From Brevibacterium gallinarum (GTDB taxonomy: Bacteria > Actinomycetota > Actinomycetes > Actinomycetales > Brevibacteriaceae), in NCBI RefSeq assembly GCF_014836885.1, contig NZ_JACSPY010000007.1:25562-89561 (forward strand): DNA of 64,000 nucleotides, read 5' to 3'. Positions 41,108 through 48,618 of this stretch are shown piece by piece (position 1 is the first letter of the stretch; each line of letters starts with the position of its first letter). The notes under the pieces were generated by a model. The model was not told the origin of the DNA, made no database searches, and saw nothing but the letters and a program-made list of their open reading frames with translations. The position numbers and the translations under genes are program-made.

Positions 41108-41153
41108 CTGTTGCACACCTTCCGATGATGGTTTTCAAGCTCTTGGCAACCAG

Positions 41154-41180
41154 AACAGTCTAGCGACTCGTTTCATTCCC
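41154..41180 (-). promoter_or_regulatory. SigR/SigH-type promoter of rbpA
   Basis: On the minus strand GGGAAT (41180-41175), exactly 18 bases, then GTT (41156-41154), the consensus of the thiol-stress ECF sigma factor. The predicted start near 41147 gives a leader of about 40 bases. In Streptomyces, rbpA is a known SigR target. Confidence 0.8.
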
Positions 41181-41182
41181 GC

Positions 41183-41911
41183 CTAAACCGCCTCTGCCAG
41201 CGCTGCCCGGGCGGTCAGCGGCTCATCGGTGACGAGCCCGTCGACTCCCAGGCGAGCCAGGCGCTGCATCTCTGCAGGTTCGTTGATCGTCCACGCGTCG
41301 ACGCGGAGTCCGAGACTATGCGCAGCGCGGATGAATCCTGCGGTGATGACGGGGAATCCGCACCGGCTGGCCGGTACCTGCACGGCATCGACCGACGGGT
41401 CGAGGCGCCAGCCGCGGGCGCCGAGGAGACGCAGCCGCACCACTTCGGTGGTGCCCAGCGAGGTGGCGATGCCCGGCAGCGCCTGGCGCAGCATGTGCAG
41501 GCGGCGGGTGGAGAAGGAGGCCAAGCGCAGACGTGCGGTGTCGGAGCGGTCCCGCAGCAGACGGATGACGGCCGCTGCCGAGCGGTCGGCTTTGACGTCG
41601 ATGTTGAAGTGGGCGGTGGGGAATGCCGCGAGCAGGTCAGCCAGCCGGGGGAGTGTGCCACCGGCGATGAGCTCGATGGACTCCAGTTCGGCAGCCGGAA
41701 GCGCAGCGAGCTGCTCGGGACGACCGGCGATCCGCTGGAGATCATCGTCGTGGGCGGCGAAGAGCACACCGTCTGCTGACAGATGCACATCTGTCTCGAG
41801 CATCGTGACTCCGTGGGCGACGGCGTGTTCGAAGGCAGCCATCGTGTTCTCTGCTGTGCCGGGCCACAGGCCTCCGCGGTGGGCGATGATGTCCGGGCGC
41901 GTAGCGGTCAT
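41183..41911 (-). CDS. Glycerophosphodiester phosphodiesterase
   Basis: GDPD-type TIM-barrel enzyme of 242 residues, cytoplasmic (no signal peptide). Catalytic and metal residues: IIAHRGG (His, Arg), GTAENTMAAF (Glu), MLETDVHLSADG (Glu, Asp), FAAHDD (second catalytic His) and FNIDVKAD. It would release glycerol 3-phosphate from phospholipid headgroup esters. ATG 41911 lies seven bases from TAGGCT on the minus strand and has only a weak ribosome-binding site. Its stop is three bases from the rbpA promoter, so read-through into rbpA is possible. Confidence 0.9.
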   Translation of the reverse strand: MTATRPDIIAHRGGLWPGTAENTMAAFEHAVAHGVTMLETDVHLSADGVLFAAHDDDLQRIAGRPEQLAALPAAELESIELIAGGTLPRLADLLAAFPTAHFNIDVKADRSAAAVIRLLRDRSDTARLRLASFSTRRLHMLRQALPGIATSLGTTEVVRLRLLGARGWRLDPSVDAVQVPASRCGFPVITAGFIRAAHSLGLRVDAWTINEPAEMQRLARLGVDGLVTDEPLTARAALAEAV

Positions 41912-41918
41912 ATCAGCC

Positions 41919-41924
41919 AGCCTA
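41919..41924 (-). promoter_or_regulatory. -10 box of the GDPD gene
   Basis: TAGGCT on the minus strand, seven bases before ATG 41911; leaderless geometry. Confidence 0.4.
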
Positions 41925-42025
41925 TTGCACGGCAGCTGCGACATGTCGGCGATATCGATGATGCCTGAATCGTAGACTCAGCCAAGGCTGTCATACTGGC
42001 CTCAGCGCGCAATCTACGAGGACGG

Positions 42026-42586
42026 ATGATTATGAAACGCAGTGAGAACGAACCCATCGAACCGACTGCCGTACACGATTCCACCGACACGTCGACGACC
42101 GACCGGATGCGCAAGCTCGCCGGCCGGACTTTCGCCTACGGCCGCAGCTTCGCCGATGTGCTCGGGCGGACCGCGCGTGAGGGCACGAGCCAGCTGCGCG
42201 ACGAAGCACGCCTGCTCAAGGACAATCCGCGCGGTCGCACCCGCGCTTACCAGGACCGAGCCCGGTGGGCTGTCGACAAGGGCCGGGCACAGGCGAAGAC
42301 CACCCTGTCGAAGTCCGATAAGGCCGTGGACTGGACCGAGGAGAAGCTCACGAAGCTGCTCTCCGGTGCCCAGGAGCAGTTCTCCGGGCGCATGGACCAG
42401 ACTTTCACCACCGTCCAGCGCGGCGTGACCACTGGTGCCGAGAAGGCCCGTGAGTTCATCCGCCGCAACGACGCCGACACCACTGTCGACACTGTCCCGG
42501 AACCGGCCGAGGGTTCCGTCGACACTGTCGTCGTGCCTCCGCGCACCGCTCACCGCACTGCCGATACCGACGATCGTCGGCCCTGA
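42026..42586 (+). CDS. Hypothetical helical, highly charged protein
   Basis: A 186-residue protein not recognised as a named family. Residues 25-150 look like long amphipathic helices rich in Arg, Lys, Glu and Gln (DRMRKLAGRTFAYGRSFADV, then AVDWTEEKLTKLLSGAQEQF) and the last 35 residues are disordered. No signal peptide or membrane helix. ATG 42026 follows GAGGAC by five bases; ATG 42032 is possible. It is a single-gene unit ended by a strong hairpin. The helix pattern could suit a lipid- or nucleic-acid-associated protein, but this is only an impression. Confidence 0.65.
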   Translation: MIMKRSENEPIEPTAVHDSTDTSTTDRMRKLAGRTFAYGRSFADVLGRTAREGTSQLRDEARLLKDNPRGRTRAYQDRARWAVDKGRAQAKTTLSKSDKAVDWTEEKLTKLLSGAQEQFSGRMDQTFTTVQRGVTTGAEKAREFIRRNDADTTVDTVPEPAEGSVDTVVVPPRTAHRTADTDDRRP

Positions 42587-42607
42587 GCGGCAGGCTGTCC
42601 TGCGCTG

Positions 42608-42641
42608 AAGGCCCTGCACCCATCATCGGGTGCAGGGCCTT
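42608..42641 (+). terminator. Terminator after the 42026-42586 gene
   Basis: Perfect 14-bp stem (42608-42621 with 42628-42641), loop ATCATC, 21 bases after the stop codon. Confidence 0.88.
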
Positions 42642-42701
42642 CATCAGTGTTTCCTCAGAATGGGCCAGATCGGTAGCGCTTTACCGTTCCGTTACATAGG
42701 C

Positions 42702-42717
42702 TGTGAGTGTCGTCACA
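42702..42717. promoter_or_regulatory. GlxR/CRP-type binding site
   Basis: TGTGA (42702-42706), six bases, TCACA (42713-42717): a perfect match to the CRP-family palindrome used by GlxR in corynebacteria and Crp in mycobacteria. It lies 23 bases before the RlpA-like start, near a possible -10 TACATA (42693-42698), a position that could repress. Confidence 0.65.
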
Positions 42718-42740
42718 GTCACATACGTGAGAAGGGCCTG

Positions 42741-43604
42741 ATGGTGGGCAAGCACTCCGCGCCGAACACACAGCTCTCAGCAAGGATCGCTGACTTCTTC
42801 CGGTCTTTGGGACCCAGGCGGCACGGCCGCCACAGCGACATCGATGAAGAGCCGGCTTCAGCGGCAGGCATTCTGCGATCCACCAAACGCATGCCGAACT
42901 GGGCGGCGCTGGCCGTCCCGACAGCAGCAGTGGCAAGCCTGGCGGTCTCCGGTCTCATGCTCGCCCCAGCCGACAGCGGCACTCCTGAACGCGTCGTCTT
43001 CAGCAGCGAAGAGCAGCCGCGCACCGGTCCAGCATCAGCGCAGGCTGTATCAGCCGATAATGCGCATGCGGAGAAGCTGCGCAAGGACTGGGACGATGCC
43101 GTCAGCCGGTCGAAGGAGAAGGCCGGCGTCCAGGAGATCGCCGCATCGCCGAAGCCCACACCACCTCCGCCGCCACCGGCCATGCCGGAGCTCCCGACGC
43201 CAGCTGGCGCTGATGCCGCCACAGTCGCCTCCAGTGCCAGTGAGGATGCGCCCGCGGATTCGGAGAAGGACTCCAGCCCGAAGCGTGATGAGAGCGAGCC
43301 GAAGCAGAACACCGAGGCCTCCGGCCAGGGCGGCACCTGCAAAGCCTCGTACTACAACACCGGCCACACCACCGCCAATCGCGAATCCTATGACCCGATG
43401 GGCATCACCGCAGCCCACAAGGAGCTGCCTTTCAACAGCAGGGTGAAGGTCACGAACAAGGCCAACGGCAAGTCTGTTGTCGTGCGCATCAATGATCGCG
43501 GGCCGTTCGTCGGCAGCCGCTGCCTGGACCTCAGCGAAGGTGCGATGAAGGCTGTCGGCGGCATCAGTTCCGGTGTCATCACGGTCGATTGGGAGGTTCT
43601 CTGA
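42741..43604 (+). CDS. Membrane-anchored RlpA-like (double-psi beta-barrel) cell-wall protein
   Basis: A 287-residue protein: cytoplasmic N-terminus (1-50), one membrane anchor (about 52-74, ALAVPTAAVASLAVSGLML), a Pro/Ser/Lys-rich extracellular spacer with PPPPPP, and a C-terminal DPBB domain (about 198-287). The domain shows SYYNTGHTTANRESYDPMG, TAAHKELPFNSRVKVTN and RINDRGPFVGSRCLDLS, with the catalytic Asp of RlpA/expansin folds in the last motif; Cys residues in CKASYY and SRCLDL could pair. Likely binds or cleaves peptidoglycan, similar in layout to resuscitation-promoting factors. ATG 42741 follows GAAGG. A GlxR/CRP-type site lies upstream. Confidence 0.85.
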   Translation: MVGKHSAPNTQLSARIADFFRSLGPRRHGRHSDIDEEPASAAGILRSTKRMPNWAALAVPTAAVASLAVSGLMLAPADSGTPERVVFSSEEQPRTGPASAQAVSADNAHAEKLRKDWDDAVSRSKEKAGVQEIAASPKPTPPPPPPAMPELPTPAGADAATVASSASEDAPADSEKDSSPKRDESEPKQNTEASGQGGTCKASYYNTGHTTANRESYDPMGITAAHKELPFNSRVKVTNKANGKSVVVRINDRGPFVGSRCLDLSEGAMKAVGGISSGVITVDWEVL

Positions 43605-43622
43605 CCCCTCGGTGCCTGTGAT

Positions 43623-43666
43623 GCAGAATGCGCCCCCTGTCCGTGCAGACAGGGGGCGCATTCTGC
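43623..43666. terminator. Strong hairpin between the RlpA-like and ferritin genes
   Basis: Perfect 19-bp stem (43623-43641 with 43648-43666), loop CGTGCA, between convergent genes; should stop transcription both ways. Confidence 0.88.
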
Positions 43667-43751
43667 GTCAGCGTGGCCTCAGTGCGGGCTGCCGGCCATC
43701 AGTGCCGGCGGCGCATCGGACTTCGGCGGCGTATCAGGCTTCGCCTGTGCA

Positions 43752-44267
43752 TCAGCCTTCGGCGGCAACGACGTCCGGGGTGCGGGCGCCGAGCTTGGCG
43801 TCCATGCGCAGGATTCCGTTGCCGTCTTCGCCGACGCGCTCGAGCTGGCCGACGATCTCACCGACGGTGGCCTCTTCCTCGACCTGCTCGTCGATGAACC
43901 AGTTGAGCAGCGGGATGATGTCGATGTCATCTTCCTTCTGCGCGGTCCGGTACAGGTTGCGGATCGACTCGGAGACCTTGCGCTCATGATCGAGTGCGGC
44001 CTGGAAGAGCTCAACGGGGGACTTGCCTGCGAAGCTCGGGGCGGTGATGGTCCCGATCTGCGGCGAGGTGCCGCGGTCGAGCGCGTGCTGGATGAACTTC
44101 GCGGCGTGGACCTGCTCTTCCTCGGCCTGGGCCCGCATCCATGAGCTCATGCCGGTGAGATCCTGGTCTTCGAGTTCGATGGACAGCTGCAGGTAGACGA
44201 TAGAGGCTTCGAGTTCCATGGTGACCTGGTCGCTGACTGCGGCGGCCATGTTCTGGGTGAGTTCCAT
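43752..44267 (-). CDS. Ferritin
   Basis: Non-haem ferritin (171 residues) that oxidises and stores iron in a 24-mer shell. Ferroxidase residues are in MELEASIVYLQL (Glu), AEEEQVHAAKF (Glu, His), DHERKVSESI (Glu) and FIDEQVEEEA (Glu, Gln). The C-terminal tail is longer than in E. coli FtnA and resembles mycobacterial BfrB. ATG 44267 follows AAAAGGAG. Upstream (44424-44468) are inverted repeats and a half-site resembling the DtxR/IdeR iron box, so iron-dependent control is likely. Confidence 0.95.
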   Translation of the reverse strand: MELTQNMAAAVSDQVTMELEASIVYLQLSIELEDQDLTGMSSWMRAQAEEEQVHAAKFIQHALDRGTSPQIGTITAPSFAGKSPVELFQAALDHERKVSESIRNLYRTAQKEDDIDIIPLLNWFIDEQVEEEATVGEIVGQLERVGEDGNGILRMDAKLGARTPDVVAAEG

Positions 44268-44423
44268 AACTGCTCCTTTTCGATCGTGTGGGTGATCGGA
44301 CCAGTAGTGAGGTGCAGGAGGTTCGCCTTCGGTCCGGGTGAGGCGACAATCGCGTTCTCAGCGATTCGTCCTGCGGGCATGTGCGCAGTTTCGAGCTTAT
44401 AGCAGCCCTACAGGCGGTTCCAG

Positions 44424-44468
44424 TAAGGCAAAGAACGCCTAACCTGGAAACATTCCAGAATAGGAATG
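44424..44468. promoter_or_regulatory. Cluster of inverted repeats upstream of ferritin (iron-box-like)
   Basis: TAAGGC (44424-44429) faces GCCTAA (44437-44442). The minus-strand reading CCAGGTTAGGC (44447-44437) matches 9 of 11 positions of the first half of the IdeR consensus. Next come CTGGAA-ACA-TTCCAG (44444-44458) and CATTCC-N6-GGAATG (44451-44468), overlapping one another. Confidence 0.4.
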
Positions 44469-45110
44469 CGGTCTGTCGACAGTGCAGGGGAGTAGGGGCC
44501 ATCCCCGCGGCGGTTGCCCTGTGAGCCTTCACGGATGGCTGCCCCGCGCACCGGACATCGACTGGCCCTGCACCGCGATCAGCGCGGTCATCACGTCGTG
44601 AGCACGCACGTCGAGCCCGTGAGCGAGCAGGCGAGAAGCACATTGAATGGTTGACATAATATTCGCGATGACACCGTGACGCTCTGAGCGGAGTATCGCG
44701 GAGCGGTGCCCGGCCCGCATCTTCAGGCGGAGACAGCGTCGTCAACCACAGACAGCGTCGTCAGCACGGCGGTTGCCATCGAAGCGCACCGAGCGGCGGC
44801 AGGGTCACGACAGCGAAGACAAGGGCGCCGCGAGAGCATCACCGCGCGTCAGGTGCGAACGACTGAGCGCCAGACTGCGCATGACACGACCGGATCACTC
44901 CGGATCAGTCCGGCATCGGGATGGCGACTGCATACGCACCCGCGAAGGTCGGCGCTTATCGACGGCAGACGACGCGCGCACCTGAATGCGCAGTCTGGCG
45001 GAGTCGCGCCGGATGCAGCTGCATGTGGAGCCTCGCGGATTCATTGCGGATTCATTCTGACCGCCAGGCCGCTGTTCACCCGGATCCCACGACCATGAGC
45101 ATTCGCCGAT

Positions 45111-45129
45111 AATATACATTATGTAAACT
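45111..45129. promoter_or_regulatory. AT-rich 19-bp operator-like palindrome
   Basis: Arms AATATACAT (45111-45119) and ATGTAAACT (45121-45129) match at 7 of 9 positions when inverted, around one central T. It is the most AT-rich spot of the region. No obvious target gene lies directly beside it. Confidence 0.35.
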
Positions 45130-45291
45130 AACCATAAGGGCGTCTCCCCGCGCCCCTCGGCACTGCCACCCTGCCGCTCTCCCTCTCCGATCCGCAGGCG
45201 TGTTCGTGAATGCGACACGGTGCACCGCCTCTGTGGCAGTGCACCGCATCTGTCATCGTTCTGCTCAACGAGGCTGGCAGACGAGCGCGTC

Positions 45292-45411
45292 TCAGTCGTC
45301 CTGGCTGGTCACGGTCGTGCGACCGCTGCCGGACGGCAGGATGAGCGTTGCGACCATCGGCGCGAACATGACTGCACCGACGATGCACATGGAGATGATG
45401 ATGTCTGCCAC
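45292..45411 (-). CDS. 39-residue single-span membrane peptide
   Basis: Small gene starting at GTG 45411 with a very strong ribosome-binding site (AGGAGGTG, about six bases upstream). The product is one hydrophobic helix (about 3-26, from IIISMCIVGAVMFAPMVATL) followed by a short polar tail, RTTVTSQDD. Strong initiation signal plus a neat membrane helix make it a credible gene although it is very short. Upstream is a 13-base palindrome (45460-45472) that could be an operator. I do not recognise the family; accessory subunits of transporters (KdpF-, MetS-like) have similar shapes but not this sequence. Confidence 0.6.
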   Translation of the reverse strand: MADIIISMCIVGAVMFAPMVATLILPSGSGRTTVTSQDD

Positions 45412-45459
45412 GTGATACACCTCCTGAAACGGGTTGTAGAGCGGGCCATTGCGTGTCTC

Positions 45460-45472
45460 GTATCCAGGATAC
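45460..45472. promoter_or_regulatory. Palindrome upstream of the 39-codon gene
   Basis: GTATCC-A-GGATAC, a perfect 6-bp inverted repeat with one central base, about 50 bases before GTG 45411; GGATAC/TATCCT inside it could also serve as -10. Confidence 0.4.
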
Positions 45473-45541
45473 CCAATGCTGGGAACCACCTGGTAGCCGA
45501 CCTGCCGGTTCCACGCAGCCGCCAGGCGATGTGTTCCGCTC

Positions 45542-47017
45542 TCACCCAGCCCAGCGCGGAATGTGGCGGCTGCCCTTCATGCGCTCATCGCTGTAATAGC
45601 TCTGCCCCGGCTTGAGTTCCCCGCCGAAGAGTTTACTGACGGTCACGAGCGTGAAGCCCTGTTCCTTGAGCTTGGCGATGATCTGCGGGCTGGCTTCGAC
45701 GCTGGACTTGTGGATGTCGTGCATGAGGATGATGTCGCCTGGCCGCACGTCAGTGGTCGCGGCCTTGACGGTCTTCTCCGGTGCCTTCTTGTTCTGCCAG
45801 TCATTGGTGTCCAGGCTCCAGATGATCGATGGCAGACCGCCGTCGGGAACACCCTTGGCGAAGGCGCCGTAAGGCGGGCGGAAGACCGTGGGCTTCTCCC
45901 CTGTCACCTTCTCGATCGCGCCGTTGACGCGAGCATGTTCCTTCTCGGCTGCCGGTCGAGAGATCTTCGTCAGCTGCGGGTGATTCCACGTGTGGCTGCC
46001 GATCTCATGGCCTTCCTCGGCCATCCGCTTGAGCGTCGCTTCATTGCCCGCGATCGAGGTGCCCTTGACGAAGAACGTTGCCGGCACGCCTTCGGCCGCC
46101 AGCGCGTCAAGCAGCTGCGGGGTGTCCTCGCCCGGACCGTCGTCATAGGTCAGGGCCACGCACTTGGTCTGGGCGCAGTCGACATCATTCCGATCGCGAG
46201 TGACATGTTCGGGGATCTTCTCCCCGGCTTTGAGCTGCGGGCCGGGTGCCGAGTCGTCCAGCCAGTCACGCCCGGCTGCTGTCAGCCAGTCGCGGGCCTG
46301 GTCGCCGGTGAAGCTCACGGCCACCGAATCGTCACCGCGTGCGTTGACGATGCCACTGCCGAGGTGGGTCACCAGTCCCCCGTGCCCGTCGACGGTGGTG
46401 CCGGTGGTGATGGCGTTGACCTGCACACTGCTCAGGTGTGCGGCGTCATGGGCGGTGGTCCGGTAGCCCGTGCGCTGCAGGGCCTCGAGCACGTGGGTGG
46501 CGAGTTCTCGCTGCCCTGGCTTGGTGAACAGCTCGGCCGCCGGAATCTCGGTGCCGGTATCACGGTCGAGCACCTTGGTGTAGTAGGCCTCCGGCCCGGC
46601 GCCGGGCAGAGTGCTGCGGTCATGGAGCAGGAAGGAGACGTGGCTGCGGCAGTTCTGGGTCACCTGCCAGTCGAGCTCGTACTCCCCCGGCAGATCCTTC
46701 TTCCCATTCTTTCCCCTCGCATCGGACTGCGGGATCCGGCGCTGGCGCAGTTCGCTGACGAAGTCGCTGATTTCGCGGTTGAACGCCTCGGCGCCGCGGA
46801 CTTCGGGAAAGCGCAGAGTGTAGAGCGGGCTGTCTGATTCGTGCCGCTGGCTGAGCACATCGGCCGGTTCGGCTGCAGCGGTGAACGGCGTTCGGCCATC
46901 AGTGAGTGCGGTGACCTGTGCGGTTGGCTGGCGGCTGGTGCCGTTCGAGGCGCAGCCGCTGAGCAGCAGGGCGGCGATTGCCGCTGAGGCGACAGCGGCG
47001 CGGGGACGAGGCAACAT
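45542..47017 (-). CDS. Polysaccharide deacetylase lipoprotein (PdaC-like domain + NodB domain)
   Basis: Exported lipoprotein of 491 residues. Signal peptide with lipobox LLLSG-C (about residue 22). An N-terminal domain (about 50-240), with YTLRFPEVRGAEAFNREISDFV, resembles the DUF3298/DUF4163 module of PdaC. The C-terminal NodB deacetylase (about 290-475) has the zinc and catalytic motifs TYDDGPGED, GSHTWNHPQL, RPPYGAF and LMHDIH. It probably de-N-acetylates peptidoglycan or another surface glycan. ATG 47017 is preceded by AGGAC. It is downstream of the AEC transporter on the same strand. Confidence 0.9.
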   Translation of the reverse strand: MLPRPRAAVASAAIAALLLSGCASNGTSRQPTAQVTALTDGRTPFTAAAEPADVLSQRHESDSPLYTLRFPEVRGAEAFNREISDFVSELRQRRIPQSDARGKNGKKDLPGEYELDWQVTQNCRSHVSFLLHDRSTLPGAGPEAYYTKVLDRDTGTEIPAAELFTKPGQRELATHVLEALQRTGYRTTAHDAAHLSSVQVNAITTGTTVDGHGGLVTHLGSGIVNARGDDSVAVSFTGDQARDWLTAAGRDWLDDSAPGPQLKAGEKIPEHVTRDRNDVDCAQTKCVALTYDDGPGEDTPQLLDALAAEGVPATFFVKGTSIAGNEATLKRMAEEGHEIGSHTWNHPQLTKISRPAAEKEHARVNGAIEKVTGEKPTVFRPPYGAFAKGVPDGGLPSIIWSLDTNDWQNKKAPEKTVKAATTDVRPGDIILMHDIHKSSVEASPQIIAKLKEQGFTLVTVSKLFGGELKPGQSYYSDERMKGSRHIPRWAG

Positions 47018-47128
47018 GAGGAGACGGTCCTGGGTGCAGACGGGGATGCGGGGACGTTGCTCATCTTAGTCCGTGTCCCTGTGGAGATGCACGCGGAATC
47101 CGGTGAATGTGAGGAAATCGAAGGGCAC

Positions 47129-48061
47129 TCACAGCAGCAGCTGCGCACCAGCCGTCAGGACGATCGGCAGGGTCAGCATCGAGATGACCGTCTGACCTGC
47201 GATGAGGGCAGCCATGAGGGTGGCGTTGCCGCCGAGCTGCCGCGCCATGACGTAAGCGCTGGAGGCTGTGGCGATCGACTGGAAGATGAGACCGACCACC
47301 GCAGCCTCTCCCCTGACATCGAACGCCAGCAGTGAGACGACCGTGACCGCCGGGACGATGAGCAGCTTGATCACCGTCGCCGAGACGAAGGCGACAGCAT
47401 GTTCGCGCACTGAGAACCGCCTGATGCCGGCCCCAACGCACAGCAGGCCGATCGGCAGCGCGGCCGCAGCGAGCGGATCGATCATCCCAGCCACCACCTC
47501 GGGCGTGGTCACCGGCAGCACGTTCCACGCCGCACCGGCAGCACAGCCGAGCACGAGCGGATTCAGGATGACCGATCGGCCGAGTGCCAGCCAGGAGCGC
47601 TTGTCGACGAGGAAGAGTTCGAAGGCGATCGAGGAGAGCACGTTGACGAGCGGGACGAGCACGGCGCCGACGATGGCGGCAAGGGCTGCGCCCTCGGGGC
47701 CGAAGAGAGTCGCCGACAGCGACAGGCCGATGTAGGTGTTGAAGCGGATCGCGCCCTGGACGACCGACGTGAAGGACGGTTGGTCGGAGGCGAGCACCCG
47801 GTTGAGTGCGAAGAGGATGATCGTGATCCCGATGATCGGCAGGACGAGGGCTGCTGCCAGGCGGCCGATGTCGATGTGGGAGATGTCGACGGCGGAGATG
47901 TTGCGGAAGAGCAGCACCGGCAGGAGGACGAAATAGGCGAGCTTCTCAGCACCGGACCAGAAGTCAGGGTCGCTCAGCAGCCGCAGCCGGCGCAGCACCC
48001 AGCCGAAGGCGATGAGGCTGGCGACGGGAATGAGTGCGCCGACGACGCTGACGAAGTCCAT
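47129..48061 (-). CDS. AEC (auxin efflux carrier) family transporter
   Basis: Membrane protein of 310 residues with about ten helices, arranged as two five-helix halves. Family pattern: start FVSVVGALIPVASLIAFGWV, LAYFVLLPVLLFRNIS in helix 2, and FQSIATASSAYVMARQLGG with C-terminal TLPIVLTAG. Bacterial members move carboxylates such as malate or malonate, or unknown anions; the substrate here is unknown. ATG 48061 is divergent from hsp20; 119 bases lie between. Confidence 0.85.
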   Translation of the reverse strand: MDFVSVVGALIPVASLIAFGWVLRRLRLLSDPDFWSGAEKLAYFVLLPVLLFRNISAVDISHIDIGRLAAALVLPIIGITIILFALNRVLASDQPSFTSVVQGAIRFNTYIGLSLSATLFGPEGAALAAIVGAVLVPLVNVLSSIAFELFLVDKRSWLALGRSVILNPLVLGCAAGAAWNVLPVTTPEVVAGMIDPLAAAALPIGLLCVGAGIRRFSVREHAVAFVSATVIKLLIVPAVTVVSLLAFDVRGEAAVVGLIFQSIATASSAYVMARQLGGNATLMAALIAGQTVISMLTLPIVLTAGAQLLL

Positions 48062-48112
48062 GAGCCCACTCTACGGAGACTGAGGTGATTCCCAGGAAAA
48101 TGGTCACGAGAC

Positions 48113-48139
48113 GGGAATGAAACCAAACTTGAGCGCGTT
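48113..48139 (+). promoter_or_regulatory. SigR/SigH-type promoter of hsp20
   Basis: GGGAAT (48113-48118), exactly 18 bases, GTT (48137-48139), preceded by C as in SigH promoters. The start is expected near 48146, 35 bases before ATG. Confidence 0.75.
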
Positions 48140-48148
48140 AGACTCAAC
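48128..48148. promoter_or_regulatory. HAIR element (HspR operator)
   Basis: CTTGAGC-N7-ACTCAAC (48128-48134 and 48142-48148) differs from CTTGAGT-N7-ACTCAAG by one base per arm. It covers the -10 and start region of the SigR-type promoter, so HspR would repress hsp20. Confidence 0.85.
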
Positions 48149-48180
48149 GTAAGCGACCAGCTGACCGAAAGGAGCCTGCC

Positions 48181-48618
48181 ATGGCTGCAAAGTTCGATCC
48201 GATCCGCGATCTCGACCGCTTCTTCTCCGACATCACCCGCACCCCGAACAGCACCGCCCTGCCGATGGACCTGTACCGCGACGGCGATGCCTTCGTCGCC
48301 CGCATCGACATGCCCGGTGTCGACCCGTCGAGCATCGATGTCGACGTGCAGGATCGCACGCTGACGGTGCGCGCCGAGCGGACTGCCTCGACCGAGAGCT
48401 CCGAGGTGCAGTGGCTCAGCCGTGAGCGCCCGACGGGCACCTTCGCCCGCCAGCTGACGCTGGGCAACCGCATCGCCCTCGACCAGATCACCGCTGCGTA
48501 CGAGGACGGCGTGCTGCTGCTGACGATCCCGGTCGCAGAAGAGGCCAAGCCGCGCAAGATCTCGGTCAACCACACCCAGCGCGGAGACGTCATCTCCAGC
48601 GACGAGACCCAGGCCTGA
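48181..48618 (+). CDS. hsp20: Small heat shock protein Hsp20 (alpha-crystallin family)
   Basis: ATP-independent holdase chaperone of 145 residues. N-terminal DPIRDLDRFFSD, then the alpha-crystallin domain (about 28-125) with ARIDMPGVDPSSIDVDVQDR, and TGTFARQLTLGNRIALDQITAAYEDGVLLLTIP, the A-x-x-x-n-GVL signature. A short polar tail follows, with KPRKISV in the place of the IxI motif. AAAGGAG lies seven bases before ATG 48181. Heat (HspR/HAIR) and thiol-stress (SigR/SigH) control are both visible upstream, as for mycobacterial acr2. Confidence 0.94.
   Translation: MAAKFDPIRDLDRFFSDITRTPNSTALPMDLYRDGDAFVARIDMPGVDPSSIDVDVQDRTLTVRAERTASTESSEVQWLSRERPTGTFARQLTLGNRIALDQITAAYEDGVLLLTIPVAEEAKPRKISVNHTQRGDVISSDETQA

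Larger units (their letters stand above)
44268..45291. other. 1-kb region without a convincing gene
   Basis: Between ferritin and a 39-codon gene. It holds the ferritin promoter region with several inverted repeats, a 14-base direct repeat (44731-44744 and 44750-44763), and an AT-rich island near 45108-45135. Open frames such as 44529-44720 (-), 44706-45098 (+) and 44895-45218 (-) lack ribosome-binding sites or recognisable protein features. It may harbour a small RNA or a decayed gene. Confidence 0.6.

Noticed and set aside
42650..42740. c-di-AMP (ydaO-type) riboswitch ahead of the RlpA-like gene
   Set aside because: Such riboswitches precede wall-hydrolase genes in actinobacteria, but I could not find the conserved core motifs and the leader is too short.
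44529..44720. Minus-strand frame encoding MSTIQCASRLLAHGL...
   Set aside because: It looks vaguely protein-like, but there is no ribosome-binding site, no recognised family and the frame is very short; kept only as part of the unassigned region.
44895..45218. Minus-strand 107-codon frame across the AT-rich island
   Set aside because: No ribosome-binding site; amino acid composition looks random and the frame spans the palindromic AT-rich site.
45563..46837. 424-codon open frame on the plus strand
   Set aside because: Antisense to the NodB lipoprotein gene, which has clear signal peptide and catalytic motifs.
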